Shown one piece after another: positions 16,514 to 25,778 of a DNA stretch of 64,000 bases (position 1 is its first letter; each line of letters starts with the position of its first letter). The notes below the pieces were generated by a model, which was given only the letters and a program-made list of their open reading frames with translations, was not told where the DNA came from and did no database searches. Source of the DNA: Salinisphaera sp002433465 (GTDB lineage Bacteria; Pseudomonadota; Gammaproteobacteria; Nevskiales; Salinisphaeraceae); contig NZ_APNL01000012.1 in NCBI RefSeq assembly GCF_040361435.1, positions 1 to 64,000 of the forward strand, in the 5' to 3' direction. The translations under genes and the position numbers were made by a program.

Positions 16514-18106
16514 CTAATCCGCGATCTGCCCATCGGCGTTGGGCATCGCCCGCCGGGCGGTTTCCTGCGCGGCCAGTTCCATGCGCATGCTCTTCACCAC
16601 GGCAACACACATCAGGATCATCACCACCGAAAACGGCAGCCCGCCGACCAGCGAGGCCGTCTGTAGCGCCACAAGGCCGCCGGCGAGCGCCAGCGAAATA
16701 CTCACCAGCCCCTGCACGATCACCCAGAACGCGCGGGTGAGCACCGGCGGATGTTCCAGCCCGCCTGTCGACAGTACCGACACCACGAACGCGCCGGAAT
16801 CGGCCGAGGTGATGAAGAAGGTCACGATCAGCACGATGGCCAGCAGCGAGCTGAAGAACGACAACGGCAGATCGCTGAGATACTCGAATATCACCAGCTG
16901 GGCCGGCAGATCACCCAGCCCGCCTGCGCCCATCATCTCGCGATGCAGGGCGGCCCAGCCCATGACGCCGAACCACACGAAAATGCCGATCGTGGGGATG
17001 ATCAGCACGCCGAGCGTGAACTCGCGCACCGTGCGCCCGCGCGAGATGCGCGCCAGGAACGTGCCGACGAACGGGCCCCAGGCAATCCACCACGCCATGA
17101 AAAAGACCGTCCAGTAGGACTGCCACTGATCGCTGCCGGTGGCGAAATCGGTTTCGAAGCTGGACTGGAGGATATTCTGGAAGTAGTAGCCGAACGACGA
17201 GGTCAGGGCCTTGAGGATGAACACCGTCGGGCCGGCAAAGAACACGAGCAGAAGCAGGATCGACGCCAGCGCGATATTGAGATTGGATAGCCACTTGATA
17301 CCGCGCGACAAGCCGGACAGAACCGATACCCCGGCAGCCAGACTGATCAGCGCGATGATGGTGACCCGCAGATCGAGCGAGGCATCGAACAGGTTGAGAT
17401 AGTCCAGGCCGGCGTTGATCTGAATGACCCCGAGCCCGAGCGATGTCGCCAACCCGAACACGGTGCTCACGATGGCGACGATATCGATAAGGTCGCCCAC
17501 CCAGCCGTGAACCCAGCGACCGAACAGCGGCTCCAGCCCCCAGCGAATGGCCAGCGGGCGCCCGCGGCGATGGGTGGCAAAACCCAGCGCCAGGCCCACG
17601 ATGATATAGATGGCAAAAGGCGCCGCGCCCCATTCCATCCAGGCCAGATGGACCGCATACCGGGCCGCCTCGACCGTCTCGGAGGTCAGCTGACGCGGCG
17701 CGTTGTGGTAATGCGCCACCGGTTCCGCCGTGCCATAGAAGATGACGCCGATACCGATACCGGCCGAGAAGAGCATCGTGTACCACGACAGCCGCGAGAA
17801 CGCCGGCCGCGAATCATCCGGCCCCAGCCGGAGTTTGCCGAACGAACTGCAACCCACCCAGAAACTGAATCCGATGAAGCCGGCACATACGAAAATGTAG
17901 TACCAGCCAAAGTAATGCACCATCCAGCTCAGAATCGCGTCGAAGGCATTCTTTGTCGCTTCGGGCGCCAGCACGGTCACGCCGATCAATAGGGCCATAA
18001 GCAGGATGACCGGATAAAAAACCCGGCCCACCAGCCGCATAGGACCGTGCCGCGACACCGATTTGTGCGCGGCGGTATACGTCGAGTCGTTCAATGCGAA
18101 TTCCAT
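16514..18106 (-). CDS. BCCT-family betaine/choline/carnitine transporter
   Basis: 530-aa inner-membrane transporter with about 12 helices. BCCT marks: FSAGIGIGVIFYGTAEP (Gly-rich sodium/substrate segment), a Trp-rich helix VFFMAWWIAWGPFVGTFLARISRGRTVREF, and FFITSADSGAFV. Imports quaternary-amine osmolytes with sodium or proton. The ATG at 18106 gives normal family length; a TTG 22 codons upstream is less likely. It converges on the TetR gene with 15 bp between stops. It fits a salt-adapted host. Confidence 0.92.
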   Translation of the reverse strand: MEFALNDSTYTAAHKSVSRHGPMRLVGRVFYPVILLMALLIGVTVLAPEATKNAFDAILSWMVHYFGWYYIFVCAGFIGFSFWVGCSSFGKLRLGPDDSRPAFSRLSWYTMLFSAGIGIGVIFYGTAEPVAHYHNAPRQLTSETVEAARYAVHLAWMEWGAAPFAIYIIVGLALGFATHRRGRPLAIRWGLEPLFGRWVHGWVGDLIDIVAIVSTVFGLATSLGLGVIQINAGLDYLNLFDASLDLRVTIIALISLAAGVSVLSGLSRGIKWLSNLNIALASILLLLVFFAGPTVFILKALTSSFGYYFQNILQSSFETDFATGSDQWQSYWTVFFMAWWIAWGPFVGTFLARISRGRTVREFTLGVLIIPTIGIFVWFGVMGWAALHREMMGAGGLGDLPAQLVIFEYLSDLPLSFFSSLLAIVLIVTFFITSADSGAFVVSVLSTGGLEHPPVLTRAFWVIVQGLVSISLALAGGLVALQTASLVGGLPFSVVMILMCVAVVKSMRMELAAQETARRAMPNADGQIAD

Positions 18107-18522
18107 TGTAGGAACGGCGGCTGCAGACAGCCGGCGCGGATCTCGAGCCGAGCAAAATTTCAAGGCAAACAATGCCTGATCAAGCGCTTAGCTGGCCCGG
18201 ATCACTGTGACTAAAGATGTTATTGGAGTTTTCCCCGCGTCTTGTCGCAAACGGCGACAACGCGTGGACCGGCCCTGTTATTCCCCCATCGGGCCTACGC
18301 ACAATAAACCATTGTCTGGCAGATCGCTCGTTGGCGACTGCATACCCGAGTGACATGGTTGGATCGGCAACGCCCGCCACCATCGCGTATGTGCGGTGCG
18401 CGACCGGACTGCCGACTCGCCTGGACAGCAATGGCGGCGCGTTCCTGGATTTGACGCGGCGCAGCAGCAAACGCACGTGGCGCGCCTGGCTGCGCCCTCG
18501 ACCGCGCGTTCGTGGCTCGGCC
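18107..18522. other. Gap without a supported gene
   Basis: Upstream region of the BCCT gene and downstream of the ABC-2 permease gene. It contains a small hairpin TGTCGC-AAACG-GCGACA (18243-18259). Short reading frames on both strands show no recognisable protein and no good ribosome-binding sites. Confidence 0.5.
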
Positions 18523-19329
18523 CTATCCCTTCCGGCGTACCAGCCCCCGCTGCGGATCGTAGCCCCAGACGGCGAGTGCGAAGAACACGACCAGCGTAGC
18601 TGCCACGACCGCGAGCGCTAGGACGTTGATCTGACCGTATAAGGCGAAACGCACCAGCTCGACGCCATGAGTAAAAGGGTTGATACGCGACAGCTGATAG
18701 ATGACGGTCGCCCCCGATTCCTGCAGCCGCCAGAGCGGATATAGCGCCGGCGACAGGAAGAACATGGGAAAGATCACGAAGTTCATGGTGCCGGCGAAGT
18801 TCTCCAGCTGCTTGATATACACCGACAGCAGCAGACCCAGCGCCCCGAGCATCAGCCCGGTGAGTATCAGTGCCGGCAAGACAGTGAGCAGGCCCGGCCA
18901 CCAGGGCAGATCGACACCGAACAAGGCACACACCACGAGAAACGCGTAGGCCTGCAGCACGGACAGAAACGTACCGGCGAGCAGCTTGCAGGCCAACAGC
19001 ACCGAGCGTGGCAGGGGCGCGGTGAGCAGCAGGCGCATGAGCCCCATCTCGCGGTCGTAGACCATGGCCAGCGACGACTGCATGCCGTTGAACAGCAGCA
19101 CCATGCCGAGCAGGCCCGGCACCACGTAGACCTGATACTCGATATAGCTGTCGTAGGGCGGCAGCACGGAAATGCCGAATACGTTCTTGAAGCCGGCCGC
19201 GAAGATCAGCAGCCACAGGCTCGGACGGACCACCGCCGAGGCCAGCCGGCCCCGCTGGTGCATGAACTTGACGGTTTCGCGCGAGGACACCGCCACCAGC
19301 GCCTCGAACACATGGGCAATACGGGCCAT
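18523..19329 (-). CDS. pedC: ABC-2-type permease, PedC-like
   Basis: 268-aa inner-membrane permease with six hydrophobic segments, of the ABC-2 family seen in PQQ-dependent alcohol catabolism clusters (PedC). Segments such as RPSLWLLIFAAGFKNVFG, DREMGLMRLLLTAPLPRSVL and NFVIFPMFFLSPALYPLW fit that family. It is the last gene of a seven-gene leftward operon, 3 bp after the substrate-binding gene. In Pseudomonas putida the homologous PedA1A2BC system is needed for lanthanide uptake. Confidence 0.88.
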   Translation of the reverse strand: MARIAHVFEALVAVSSRETVKFMHQRGRLASAVVRPSLWLLIFAAGFKNVFGISVLPPYDSYIEYQVYVVPGLLGMVLLFNGMQSSLAMVYDREMGLMRLLLTAPLPRSVLLACKLLAGTFLSVLQAYAFLVVCALFGVDLPWWPGLLTVLPALILTGLMLGALGLLLSVYIKQLENFAGTMNFVIFPMFFLSPALYPLWRLQESGATVIYQLSRINPFTHGVELVRFALYGQINVLALAVVAATLVVFFALAVWGYDPQRGLVRRKG

Positions 19330-19332
19330 GGA

Positions 19333-20586
19333 TCAGGCCCCCTTGTGGTCGGTTGCGAGCTTGCAGGCCGATTCGCGCGGGTCGAAGCCGAGCGTGTCGA
19401 GATAGTTGTCCGGGTGCAGAAATCCCTCCAGCGGTGCCCGTGCAACCACCCAGTTGCCGCTGCCCAGCAGCATGGGCTGGCGCAGCTGGCCGTCCCAGTC
19501 ACGAAACCCCATGCGATAGCCCTTGAAGCCGTCGAGATTGATTTCGTCGCCGCGAATATAGGCCGCGAGCTTTGCGTAGTCGGTGCTGTCGGTACGCTGC
19601 ACGGCCTCCACCACGGCTTTTACTGCCACCCAGGCAGCCCAGTCGTAGGCCGTCATATGCCGGTCGGCCTTCTTTTCCAGTCGATTGTTGAGCTGACGCG
19701 CGCCGTGGCGCGTCCAGGCCCAATGCCAGGCCTGGGGCACCAGACCGCCGCTGCCCACCACGGGGCGCGGTTTCTGAATGGCGAAATTGGCGTTGCGGGC
19801 GAATTCACCCTGGATATCGGCGATATAGACCGCGTCGTAGTCCACACCGGAGGTCAGCAGCTTGGGGTTGTTGTGCTCTCGCTCGCGCGGGTTGTTGCCG
19901 AGCACGAATGCGCGCGTGCCGGTGATATTCAACCCGAAACGCTTTGCCGACCGCTCAAATGACCGGGCCAGCACCTTGTCGGCCGATTCGGGGCCGACCA
20001 GCAGCAATACGTTCTTCCATTGCCGCGACACCAGATACTGCGCCAACGCATCGTTGCGCATGGCATCCGACGGGATCGTATGCAGGAGGTTCGCCTGGCA
20101 ATGGGCACCGCGCAGGCGATCGTCATGGGCGGCCACGTTGAACAACGTCAGGTCGTCGCCGGCGAACTCGGCCGCCACCCGCGAAACCGTACCGGCCGGC
20201 AGATCGAGCAGGATGAACCGGGTGCCGCTATCGCGCATGCGGCGTACCGTGTCCAGCACCTCGCGCGTATTCGATACTAGTTTTTCGTCGAGGCCGAACT
20301 TCACCCCCGCCGCAATACCGGGGAAACGTGCTTCGTCGATGGCCACGCGGGCACCAGCCACGGGCCGCCCCCAGGGCTCGCCCTGGTATTCGCGCTGCAT
20401 GCGCGCCGGCGAATAGCGCGGGTCGTCGTTCCAGCCGATATAGCCCAGGTCGAATTCTTCGAGATTCTGCTGGGCGACGGCCGGGCTCGGCAACATACAA
20501 AGCATTGCGCCGAGACAAAGACACAGCAGCGCTGCCCGCCGCAATGCGGGCCACATCGCCATTGTCGCGAAACGGGCCATGCTCAT
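19333..20586 (-). CDS. pedB: Periplasmic ABC substrate-binding protein, PedB-like
   Basis: 417-aa exported protein (signal peptide about residues 1-38, cleaving near AVAQQ) related to branched-chain amino-acid type binding proteins found in PQQ-linked ABC systems. Typical text: DLGYIGWNDDPRYSPARM, ARVAIDEARFPG, LLLVGPESADKV, GDEINLDGFKGYRM. It overlaps the upstream beta-propeller gene by 4 bp (ATGA). The ligand is unproven; in the P. putida system the transporter supports lanthanide uptake. Confidence 0.9.
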   Translation of the reverse strand: MSMARFATMAMWPALRRAALLCLCLGAMLCMLPSPAVAQQNLEEFDLGYIGWNDDPRYSPARMQREYQGEPWGRPVAGARVAIDEARFPGIAAGVKFGLDEKLVSNTREVLDTVRRMRDSGTRFILLDLPAGTVSRVAAEFAGDDLTLFNVAAHDDRLRGAHCQANLLHTIPSDAMRNDALAQYLVSRQWKNVLLLVGPESADKVLARSFERSAKRFGLNITGTRAFVLGNNPREREHNNPKLLTSGVDYDAVYIADIQGEFARNANFAIQKPRPVVGSGGLVPQAWHWAWTRHGARQLNNRLEKKADRHMTAYDWAAWVAVKAVVEAVQRTDSTDYAKLAAYIRGDEINLDGFKGYRMGFRDWDGQLRQPMLLGSGNWVVARAPLEGFLHPDNYLDTLGFDPRESACKLATDHKGA

Positions 20587-21581
20587 TCGGCGAGCGTGTC
20601 GATAACCACGCTATGCGGCACGCGCCCGGCCGGGACCGAGCGCAACGTCTTGTGCGCGGCGATATCGACGATCGACATGTCGTCGGACAGACCGTTGGTG
20701 ATATACAGCTGTTTGCCGTCACGGCTCTGGGCGATGCCCCAGGCACGGTCTCCGACCAGCACATAGTCCTCCACGGCATGCGTTTTCGCGTTCACGAACG
20801 CCACGTGATTCGCGCGCCCGAGCGTAACGAAGGCGCTCTGCCCATCCTCGGAGATTTTGATACCCACAGGGGTGACGTCTTCCGGGCGAAAGCCCTGCGG
20901 CTTGAATTCGATGGTGTCACTGACTTCATTGGTCTGCGTATCGATCAGCGATACCGAGCCGGACAGCTCGTTGGTCACCCACAGCGTGTTGCCGTCCGCG
21001 GACAGCGCAAAACGCCGCGGCCGGTTGCCGACCACGATATTGGCTTCGATTTCGTGGCTGTCCAGGTTCACGCGGTGCACCATATTCGCCACTTCCGACG
21101 TCACGTAGGCGGTCTTGCCGTCGGGCGTGACCAGTACGCCTTCGGGCTCCTGGCCAACATCGATCCGGGTCAGGGTTTTCTTGGCGCCAATGTCGTAGAT
21201 GGTGAACTGGGCATCGTCTTCGTTGGAGATATAAAGACGCTTGCCGTCCGGGCCGATGGCAAAGATTTCGGGGTCGTCGATATCGGTGAGCCGGTCGCTT
21301 ACCTTGCCCTGGGCGATATCGATGACATCGATGGAGTCGCCGTCACCACAGGCCACGTACAGCTTTTTGTGGTCGGGCGAAAAGGCGAGCCAGCGCGGGC
21401 GCTCGGACACCGCGATGGTGTCGATCTTTTCCATGCTCTGGCCGTCGAAAACAGTAACCAGGTCATCGTCTTCGCTGGAGACATAGACATTGCCGGTGCC
21501 GGCCGCAAACAGCGCCGGGCTAGCAGCCAGACACGCTGCCGCTACCGCCAGCCGGGCCTGTTTGTATCGATTGAAACGCAT
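20583..21581 (-). CDS. pedA2: YVTN beta-propeller protein of PQQ-linked ABC system, PedA2-like
   Basis: 332-aa exported seven-bladed-type propeller. A signal peptide (about 1-27) is followed by repeated blades containing NVYVSSEDDD, KLYVACGDGDS, RLYISNEDDA, TAYVTSEVAN and TLWVTNELSG. Such proteins accompany PedA/B/C genes and probably bind a small ligand or protein partner in the periplasm. The start ATG overlaps the stop of the ATPase gene (TGATG). The repeats match the PQQ-associated family rather than catalytic propellers. Confidence 0.9.
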   Translation of the reverse strand: MRFNRYKQARLAVAAACLAASPALFAAGTGNVYVSSEDDDLVTVFDGQSMEKIDTIAVSERPRWLAFSPDHKKLYVACGDGDSIDVIDIAQGKVSDRLTDIDDPEIFAIGPDGKRLYISNEDDAQFTIYDIGAKKTLTRIDVGQEPEGVLVTPDGKTAYVTSEVANMVHRVNLDSHEIEANIVVGNRPRRFALSADGNTLWVTNELSGSVSLIDTQTNEVSDTIEFKPQGFRPEDVTPVGIKISEDGQSAFVTLGRANHVAFVNAKTHAVEDYVLVGDRAWGIAQSRDGKQLYITNGLSDDMSIVDIAAHKTLRSVPAGRVPHSVVIDTLAE

Positions 21582-22333
21582 CAGACGGTCTCCTCTTTTT
21601 TCTTTGGCGCCTCGCCGGTGAGCGCGAGAAACGCGGCCCCCAGCGAAGCCGTATCGGTTTGTTCGCACAGCACGCGCGGCGTATCCACGGCAATGCGCTG
21701 ACCCTTGTGCAGCACGATCACGCGGTGTGCGCGCTCGGCCTCATCCACCAGATGGGTCGCCCAGAGCACGCCCATGCCACGCTCGGCACAGAGCTTGTGT
21801 ACATAGTCGACCAGCAACTCGCGCGAGCCGGGGTCGAGGCCCACGGTCGGCTCGTCCATGAGCAGCAGGGCCGGCTCGTGCAGCAGCGCCCGGGCGAGTT
21901 CGATCTTGCGCCGGTTGCCGCCCGACAACGCCCGGGCCGGGTCCTGGGCGCGCTCGGCCTGGCCGATACGCGCCAGCTCGTCGTCGATACGGGCTTTTGC
22001 TCTGCCCCCCATGCCATGCAGGCGGGCATGAAACTTCAGATTCGCCACCACGCTCAGATCCAGATCGAGCGTGGGTTGCTGAAACACCACGCCGAGCTTG
22101 GCCAGTGCCGCACGCGCGTCGCGCCGCATGTCGTGGCCGGCGACTTCGATCGCGCCTTCATCGGGCACGAACAACCCGGTCAGCAGCTGGAACAGCGTGC
22201 TCTTGCCGGCACCGTTCGGGCCGAGCAATGCCACGAACTCGCCCGGTTCGACGCGAAGCGACAGCGCATCGAGCGCCTTCAGCGCGCCATAGGATTTGCT
22301 GACCGCATCGACTTTCAAAGCAGCGTGGCTCAT
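21581..22333 (-). CDS. pedA1: ABC transporter ATPase, PedA1-like
   Basis: 250-aa ATPase. Walker A GPNGAGKST near residue 40, signature ALSGGNRRKIELARALLHEP, Walker B LLLMDEPTVGLDP, switch His in WATHLVDEA. The PedA/multidrug (ABC-2) type fits the ABC-2 permease downstream. It overlaps the preceding ATPase gene by 4 bp. Order A1-A2-B-C is the same as in the P. putida lanthanide-uptake operon. Confidence 0.9.
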   Translation of the reverse strand: MSHAALKVDAVSKSYGALKALDALSLRVEPGEFVALLGPNGAGKSTLFQLLTGLFVPDEGAIEVAGHDMRRDARAALAKLGVVFQQPTLDLDLSVVANLKFHARLHGMGGRAKARIDDELARIGQAERAQDPARALSGGNRRKIELARALLHEPALLLMDEPTVGLDPGSRELLVDYVHKLCAERGMGVLWATHLVDEAERAHRVIVLHKGQRIAVDTPRVLCEQTDTASLGAAFLALTGEAPKKKEETV

Positions 22334-23127
22334 GCAGTGTCCTCGTGGGTGGCCAGAGGCTGGCCCGGATCGAGTATGCCGGAGAGCAGCCGTGGGTAAC
22401 GCGCCAGCAGGGCCTGTTGTGCCGCGGCTACCTCGGCGCTTTCCAGATCTTTGCCGCGTGCGCCTTCGACCGGATGATCGAGCAGCACGCGGGCCGGCGT
22501 ACCGCCGAGAAATACGACGCGATCGGCCAGCGCCAGCGCTTCGCGCAGATCGTGGGTGACGAACAGCACCAGCGGGCGCTGGCGTTCACACAGCTGCAGC
22601 AGCGAACGACGCAGGCGATTGCCGGTCGGCATATCCAGCGATACGAACGGTTCGTCCATGAGCAACAGCTGCGGCTCGACCACGAACGCCCGCGCCAGCG
22701 CCACCCGTCGCTGCATGCCGCCCGACAGATGATTGGGCCAGACGTGCAGCGCCTCGCCCAGGCCCACTTCTTCGAGCAGCCCCGCAGCCCGGGACCGATA
22801 GCCGGGCTCGTGCGCGCTGCGTTCGGCCTCGGCGAGCTTGACGTTATCGAGCGCGCTCAGCCAGGGCATGAGCCGCGGCTCCTGAAACATCATGCCCATA
22901 TGCGCCGGTGACTGACCGGGGGCCGACAGCGGCCGGCCTTCCCAGTTGATTTCGCCGTCGTAGTCGTCATCCAGGCCGGCCACCAGCGAAAGCAGCGTGC
23001 TCTTGCCGGCGCCGGAGGGGCCGACCAGCGCGATGAACTCGCCCGGTGCGGCCTCGATGCAGCATTCGCCCAGAACGGCTGCGCCGTCGAAGCGCTTTTC
23101 GCGAATATGAATATGCAGACCGCTCAT
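22330..23127 (-). CDS. ABC transporter ATPase, nitrate/taurine (SsuB/TauB) type
   Basis: 265-aa ATPase for the binding protein and permease encoded just upstream. Walker A GPSGAGKST near residue 39, Q-loop MMFQEPRLMPW, signature NHLSGGMQRRVALARAF, Walker B LLLMDEPFVSLD, FVTHDLREAL. The ATG at 23127 overlaps the permease stop (ATGA), which fixes the start. The class normally imports nitrate, taurine or thiamine precursors; the substrate here is not known. Co-transcription with the PedA1-A2-B-C-like genes links it to quinoprotein metabolism. Confidence 0.9.
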   Translation of the reverse strand: MSGLHIHIREKRFDGAAVLGECCIEAAPGEFIALVGPSGAGKSTLLSLVAGLDDDYDGEINWEGRPLSAPGQSPAHMGMMFQEPRLMPWLSALDNVKLAEAERSAHEPGYRSRAAGLLEEVGLGEALHVWPNHLSGGMQRRVALARAFVVEPQLLLMDEPFVSLDMPTGNRLRRSLLQLCERQRPLVLFVTHDLREALALADRVVFLGGTPARVLLDHPVEGARGKDLESAEVAAAQQALLARYPRLLSGILDPGQPLATHEDTA

Positions 23128-23912
23128 GCCCGCCACCGCGAGAGCCGGTTTTCGAGCGGGCGCATGACACAGGCTTCGATGAGCAGCACCACGCCCGCAA
23201 ACGCCAGCGTGTACGCCAGAATGCTGCTGATATCGAAGAACTGGTAGTACACATGCAGCTGAAAACCCACGCCGTTGCTGCGTCCGAGTAGCTCCACCAC
23301 GAGCACGATCTTCCATATCAGGGCCAGGCCACTACGGGCAGCGCCCATGAGATAGGGATAGAGCTGCGGCAGAAACACCTGCCGCAAAGACACCATCCAG
23401 GGCACGCGGTAAGCCTGGGCCACGGCAAGCAGTTTCGGGTCCACCGCGCGCGCACCTTCGCGCACCATCACCACCACGGTGGGAATCTTGTTGAGCGCGA
23501 CCGCCAGCACCGCGGCAACGTCGTTCAGGCCGAACCACACGTAGCAAAGGATGATGGTCACCAGCGCCGGGATATTGAGCCCCAGCACCAGCGCGCCGTC
23601 GAACACGAGATCGAGCTGGCGATAACGCCCGAGCACGATACCCACCGCGGTGCCGATGGCCATCGCCAGCATAAAGGCCACGCCCACGCGGGCCAGGGTG
23701 ATTGTCAGATGGTAGGGCAGCTCGCCCGACAGCGTATGCGCGAACAGCGCTTCCAGCACCGCCAGCGGGCCGGGCAGCACGTCGCTGCGGGCAACAAGCG
23801 CGACGATCTGCCATACCAGCACCAGGCCGGCGAACGACCCCGCACGCACCAGCGCCGGACGCCGATTCACGGGCGAACGCACCCGCGCCATGTCACGGCT
23901 GGCGATAGCCAT
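23124..23912 (-). CDS. ABC transporter permease, nitrate/taurine type
   Basis: 262-aa permease (255 if the ATG at 23891 is used). About six membrane helices, with the inner-membrane coupling motif EGARAVDPKLLAVAQAYRVPWMVSLRQVFLPQL that docks to the ATPase. The first ATG overlaps the binding-protein gene by 20 bp; the second lies 1 bp after its stop. Neither has a strong ribosome-binding site, so coupling is likely. Second gene of the operon. Confidence 0.9.
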   Translation of the reverse strand: MAIASRDMARVRSPVNRRPALVRAGSFAGLVLVWQIVALVARSDVLPGPLAVLEALFAHTLSGELPYHLTITLARVGVAFMLAMAIGTAVGIVLGRYRQLDLVFDGALVLGLNIPALVTIILCYVWFGLNDVAAVLAVALNKIPTVVVMVREGARAVDPKLLAVAQAYRVPWMVSLRQVFLPQLYPYLMGAARSGLALIWKIVLVVELLGRSNGVGFQLHVYYQFFDISSILAYTLAFAGVVLLIEACVMRPLENRLSRWRA

Positions 23913-24906
23913 CCCAGAACACGTCGGGCGACAGCCGGGTCACGCCGCCGGTGAGCCGGCCGTCGCTTTCGCTGGCGAGCACGTCGAACAGCTGCCCTGC
24001 CGCCGCAATTTCGGGGGCGCCGTAGCGTTTGATGATGCCGGCGCGGTAGCCGTCACGGATCGCGGCAAAAACGGCCTCGCTTTCCGGCTTGATCATCACC
24101 TTGAGCGGCGCCCAGGCCTCGTCGGACTCATCGAGCAGGCGCTTGGCATCCTGGCTGGCGGCCAGAAAATGCTGCAGTTCGGCCCGGTGTTGGTCGGCCC
24201 AGTCCTCGGCGAACACCCAGCCAAGCAGCGGCGGCACCGTATCGATACCCAGGCCTTCGAGCATCTGCTCGACGCTGACCAGCGGACGCATGCCCAGCGC
24301 CGACAGGCGTGCGTTGTAGTGCCAGAAATTCACCGCGGCCGGCAGATCGCCCTCGAGCAGCAGCCGATTGATCATCGGCGGCGCGGCAAAGGTCGGCTCG
24401 ACCGCCTGTTCCAGATCCATGCCCCGGGTCTTCTGCGCGTAGGCACGCAGCAGCAGCCAGGTCTTGTCCACCGGGCCGCCGGCGATGCCCAGCTTCTTGT
24501 TGTCGAGATCGGCCAGCGTGGTCACCCCCGATGCCGGGTTGACCATCACCGCGCCCACCGCCCGCGAATAGGGCGCGAACTGATAGCGGCGGTCGTCGGC
24601 GCGCTGGCGCGCTGCCCACAGCCAGTCGGAGACGATCAGATCGACGCGCCCGCCCTGCAGCGCCACCGCCAGCGCGTTCTCCGAAGCCAGCGGTACCACC
24701 TCGATGGCCACATCGTGCTTTGCGGCCAGGCCATGGCGCTGGATCGTATCCATCTCCCAGCTGACGGTGCCGAACTTGAGCACGCCGATCCGCAGCGGCT
24801 CGTCGACGTTATCCGGCGTATCGCCCGAACAGCCACCCAGCAACGACACGAGCAGGATCAGACCTGCCAGCCATAGCCGCCTTGCACCACGCACGGGTGT
24901 CGTCAT
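23893..24906 (-). CDS. ABC substrate-binding lipoprotein, SsuA/NMT1-like
   Basis: 337-aa lipoprotein: lipobox LLGG-C with Cys26 as the acylation site. Fold text: LRIGVLKFGTVSWEMDTIQRHGL, GGRVDLIVSDWLWAARQR, GGPVDKTWLLLRAYAQK, NFWHYNARLSALGM. The ATG at 24906 has CAGGAG upstream. First gene of the seven-gene leftward operon. Members of this class bind sulfonates, nitrate or pyrimidine-like molecules; the linkage to PQQ-type genes suggests a different ligand, but nothing in the sequence names it. Confidence 0.9.
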   Translation of the reverse strand: MTTPVRGARRLWLAGLILLVSLLGGCSGDTPDNVDEPLRIGVLKFGTVSWEMDTIQRHGLAAKHDVAIEVVPLASENALAVALQGGRVDLIVSDWLWAARQRADDRRYQFAPYSRAVGAVMVNPASGVTTLADLDNKKLGIAGGPVDKTWLLLRAYAQKTRGMDLEQAVEPTFAAPPMINRLLLEGDLPAAVNFWHYNARLSALGMRPLVSVEQMLEGLGIDTVPPLLGWVFAEDWADQHRAELQHFLAASQDAKRLLDESDEAWAPLKVMIKPESEAVFAAIRDGYRAGIIKRYGAPEIAAAGQLFDVLASESDGRLTGGVTRLSPDVFWDGYRQP

Positions 24907-25187
24907 GGATTCTCCTGCCCGATCTCTTGGCCGCACCGCCTTGACACCGTCGCCCTGGGTCGGCTCTTGCGCCGACCGCGTTATTCGTCATCCCGCCGCG
25001 TTTGCACACGGGCCGGGATATATCGTTGTTTGAAAGCTTAAATTGCCCGCTAAGGGCCGCGGGGCGCAAGCCCGCGAATAGTCGCAGACCGTCCGGCAGG
25101 AACAATGCTCGGCAGGCGATGGCGCCGTTCGCCCGCCGTCCTGGCCCGCGCTTGCCGCCCGGGCGTGCCGGGCGTAGTTTCGAAAGG

Positions 25188-25505
25188 ATGAGATATCGGG
25201 CCCGTGTCATCGCCGCGCTGCTGACCGTGTTCGCTGCTGCTGTGGCGGCCGCGGGCGAAGGCGAGATGCTGGCTAGCGCCTGCAGTGCCTGCCACGGTCC
25301 AGAGGGGCGCTCCGTTGCCGGCCTGCCTTCGCTTGCCGGCATGAACCGGCATGTCTTCATGGACCGCATGCAGGCATTTCGCCACGGCGACGGGACGATC
25401 ATGAACCGTATCGCCCCCGCCTATGACGCGGCACAGACCGCCGCACTGGCCGACTATTTCGCCGCGCTCGACCGCGGCGACAACGAACAGCGCCATGCCC
25501 CCTAA
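25188..25505 (+). CDS. Periplasmic c-type cytochrome, c553-like
   Basis: 105-aa exported cytochrome: signal peptide about residues 1-22, haem site CSACH (C32, C35, H36), and probable axial Met in GTIMNRIA. Resembles the small cytochrome subunit that pairs with flavocytochrome-c flavoproteins. It is followed, beyond a MITE, by such a flavoprotein gene. The MITE target site overlaps its TAA stop. Divergent from the ABC operon. Confidence 0.88.
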   Translation: MRYRARVIAALLTVFAAAVAAAGEGEMLASACSACHGPEGRSVAGLPSLAGMNRHVFMDRMQAFRHGDGTIMNRIAPAYDAAQTAALADYFAALDRGDNEQRHAP

Positions 25506-25778
25506 GGAAGCTCTGCATAACCTCTCGCGGATCGCGTTCGAGTCCTCACAGACGGTGCGACAAGGCGTCCGAGCGCAGCGCCTGCCTCATTGGCAGGCCA
25601 AGCTCGGCAACGCAGTCGCGGCGTCTGTGAGGCCGAACCCCTTCGGGGCCGGGGCTTTGCGCCCGCTTGATCGGCGTCAGTGTTCGCTACCGTGCAGCAA
25701 GCACGCTACGCTCTCACTTCCTTGTCAATCACGCGCAAAGCACGCCAGCGCGACCGCGACAGGTTATGCAGAGCTTCC
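25506..25778. mobile_element. 273-bp MITE with 18-bp perfect terminal inverted repeats
   Basis: GGAAGCTCTGCATAACCT (25506-25523) is exactly mirrored by AGGTTATGCAGAGCTTCC (25761-25778), and similarity continues imperfectly to about 30 bp. The element is flanked by a 4-bp direct repeat CTAA (25502-25505 and 25779-25782), a YTAR-type duplication as made by IS5-group transposases. There is no transposase inside. The right repeat contains the ATG at 25766 now used by the flavoprotein gene. Confidence 0.88.

Noticed and set aside
18180..18476. 98-codon open frame in the gap left of the BCCT gene
   Set aside because: No ribosome-binding site, arginine/serine-rich composition and no recognisable motif.
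25149..25163. Possible sigma-54 site TGGCCCGCGCTTGCC before the cytochrome gene
   Set aside because: The spacing between GG and GC is one base short, which normally abolishes RpoN recognition.
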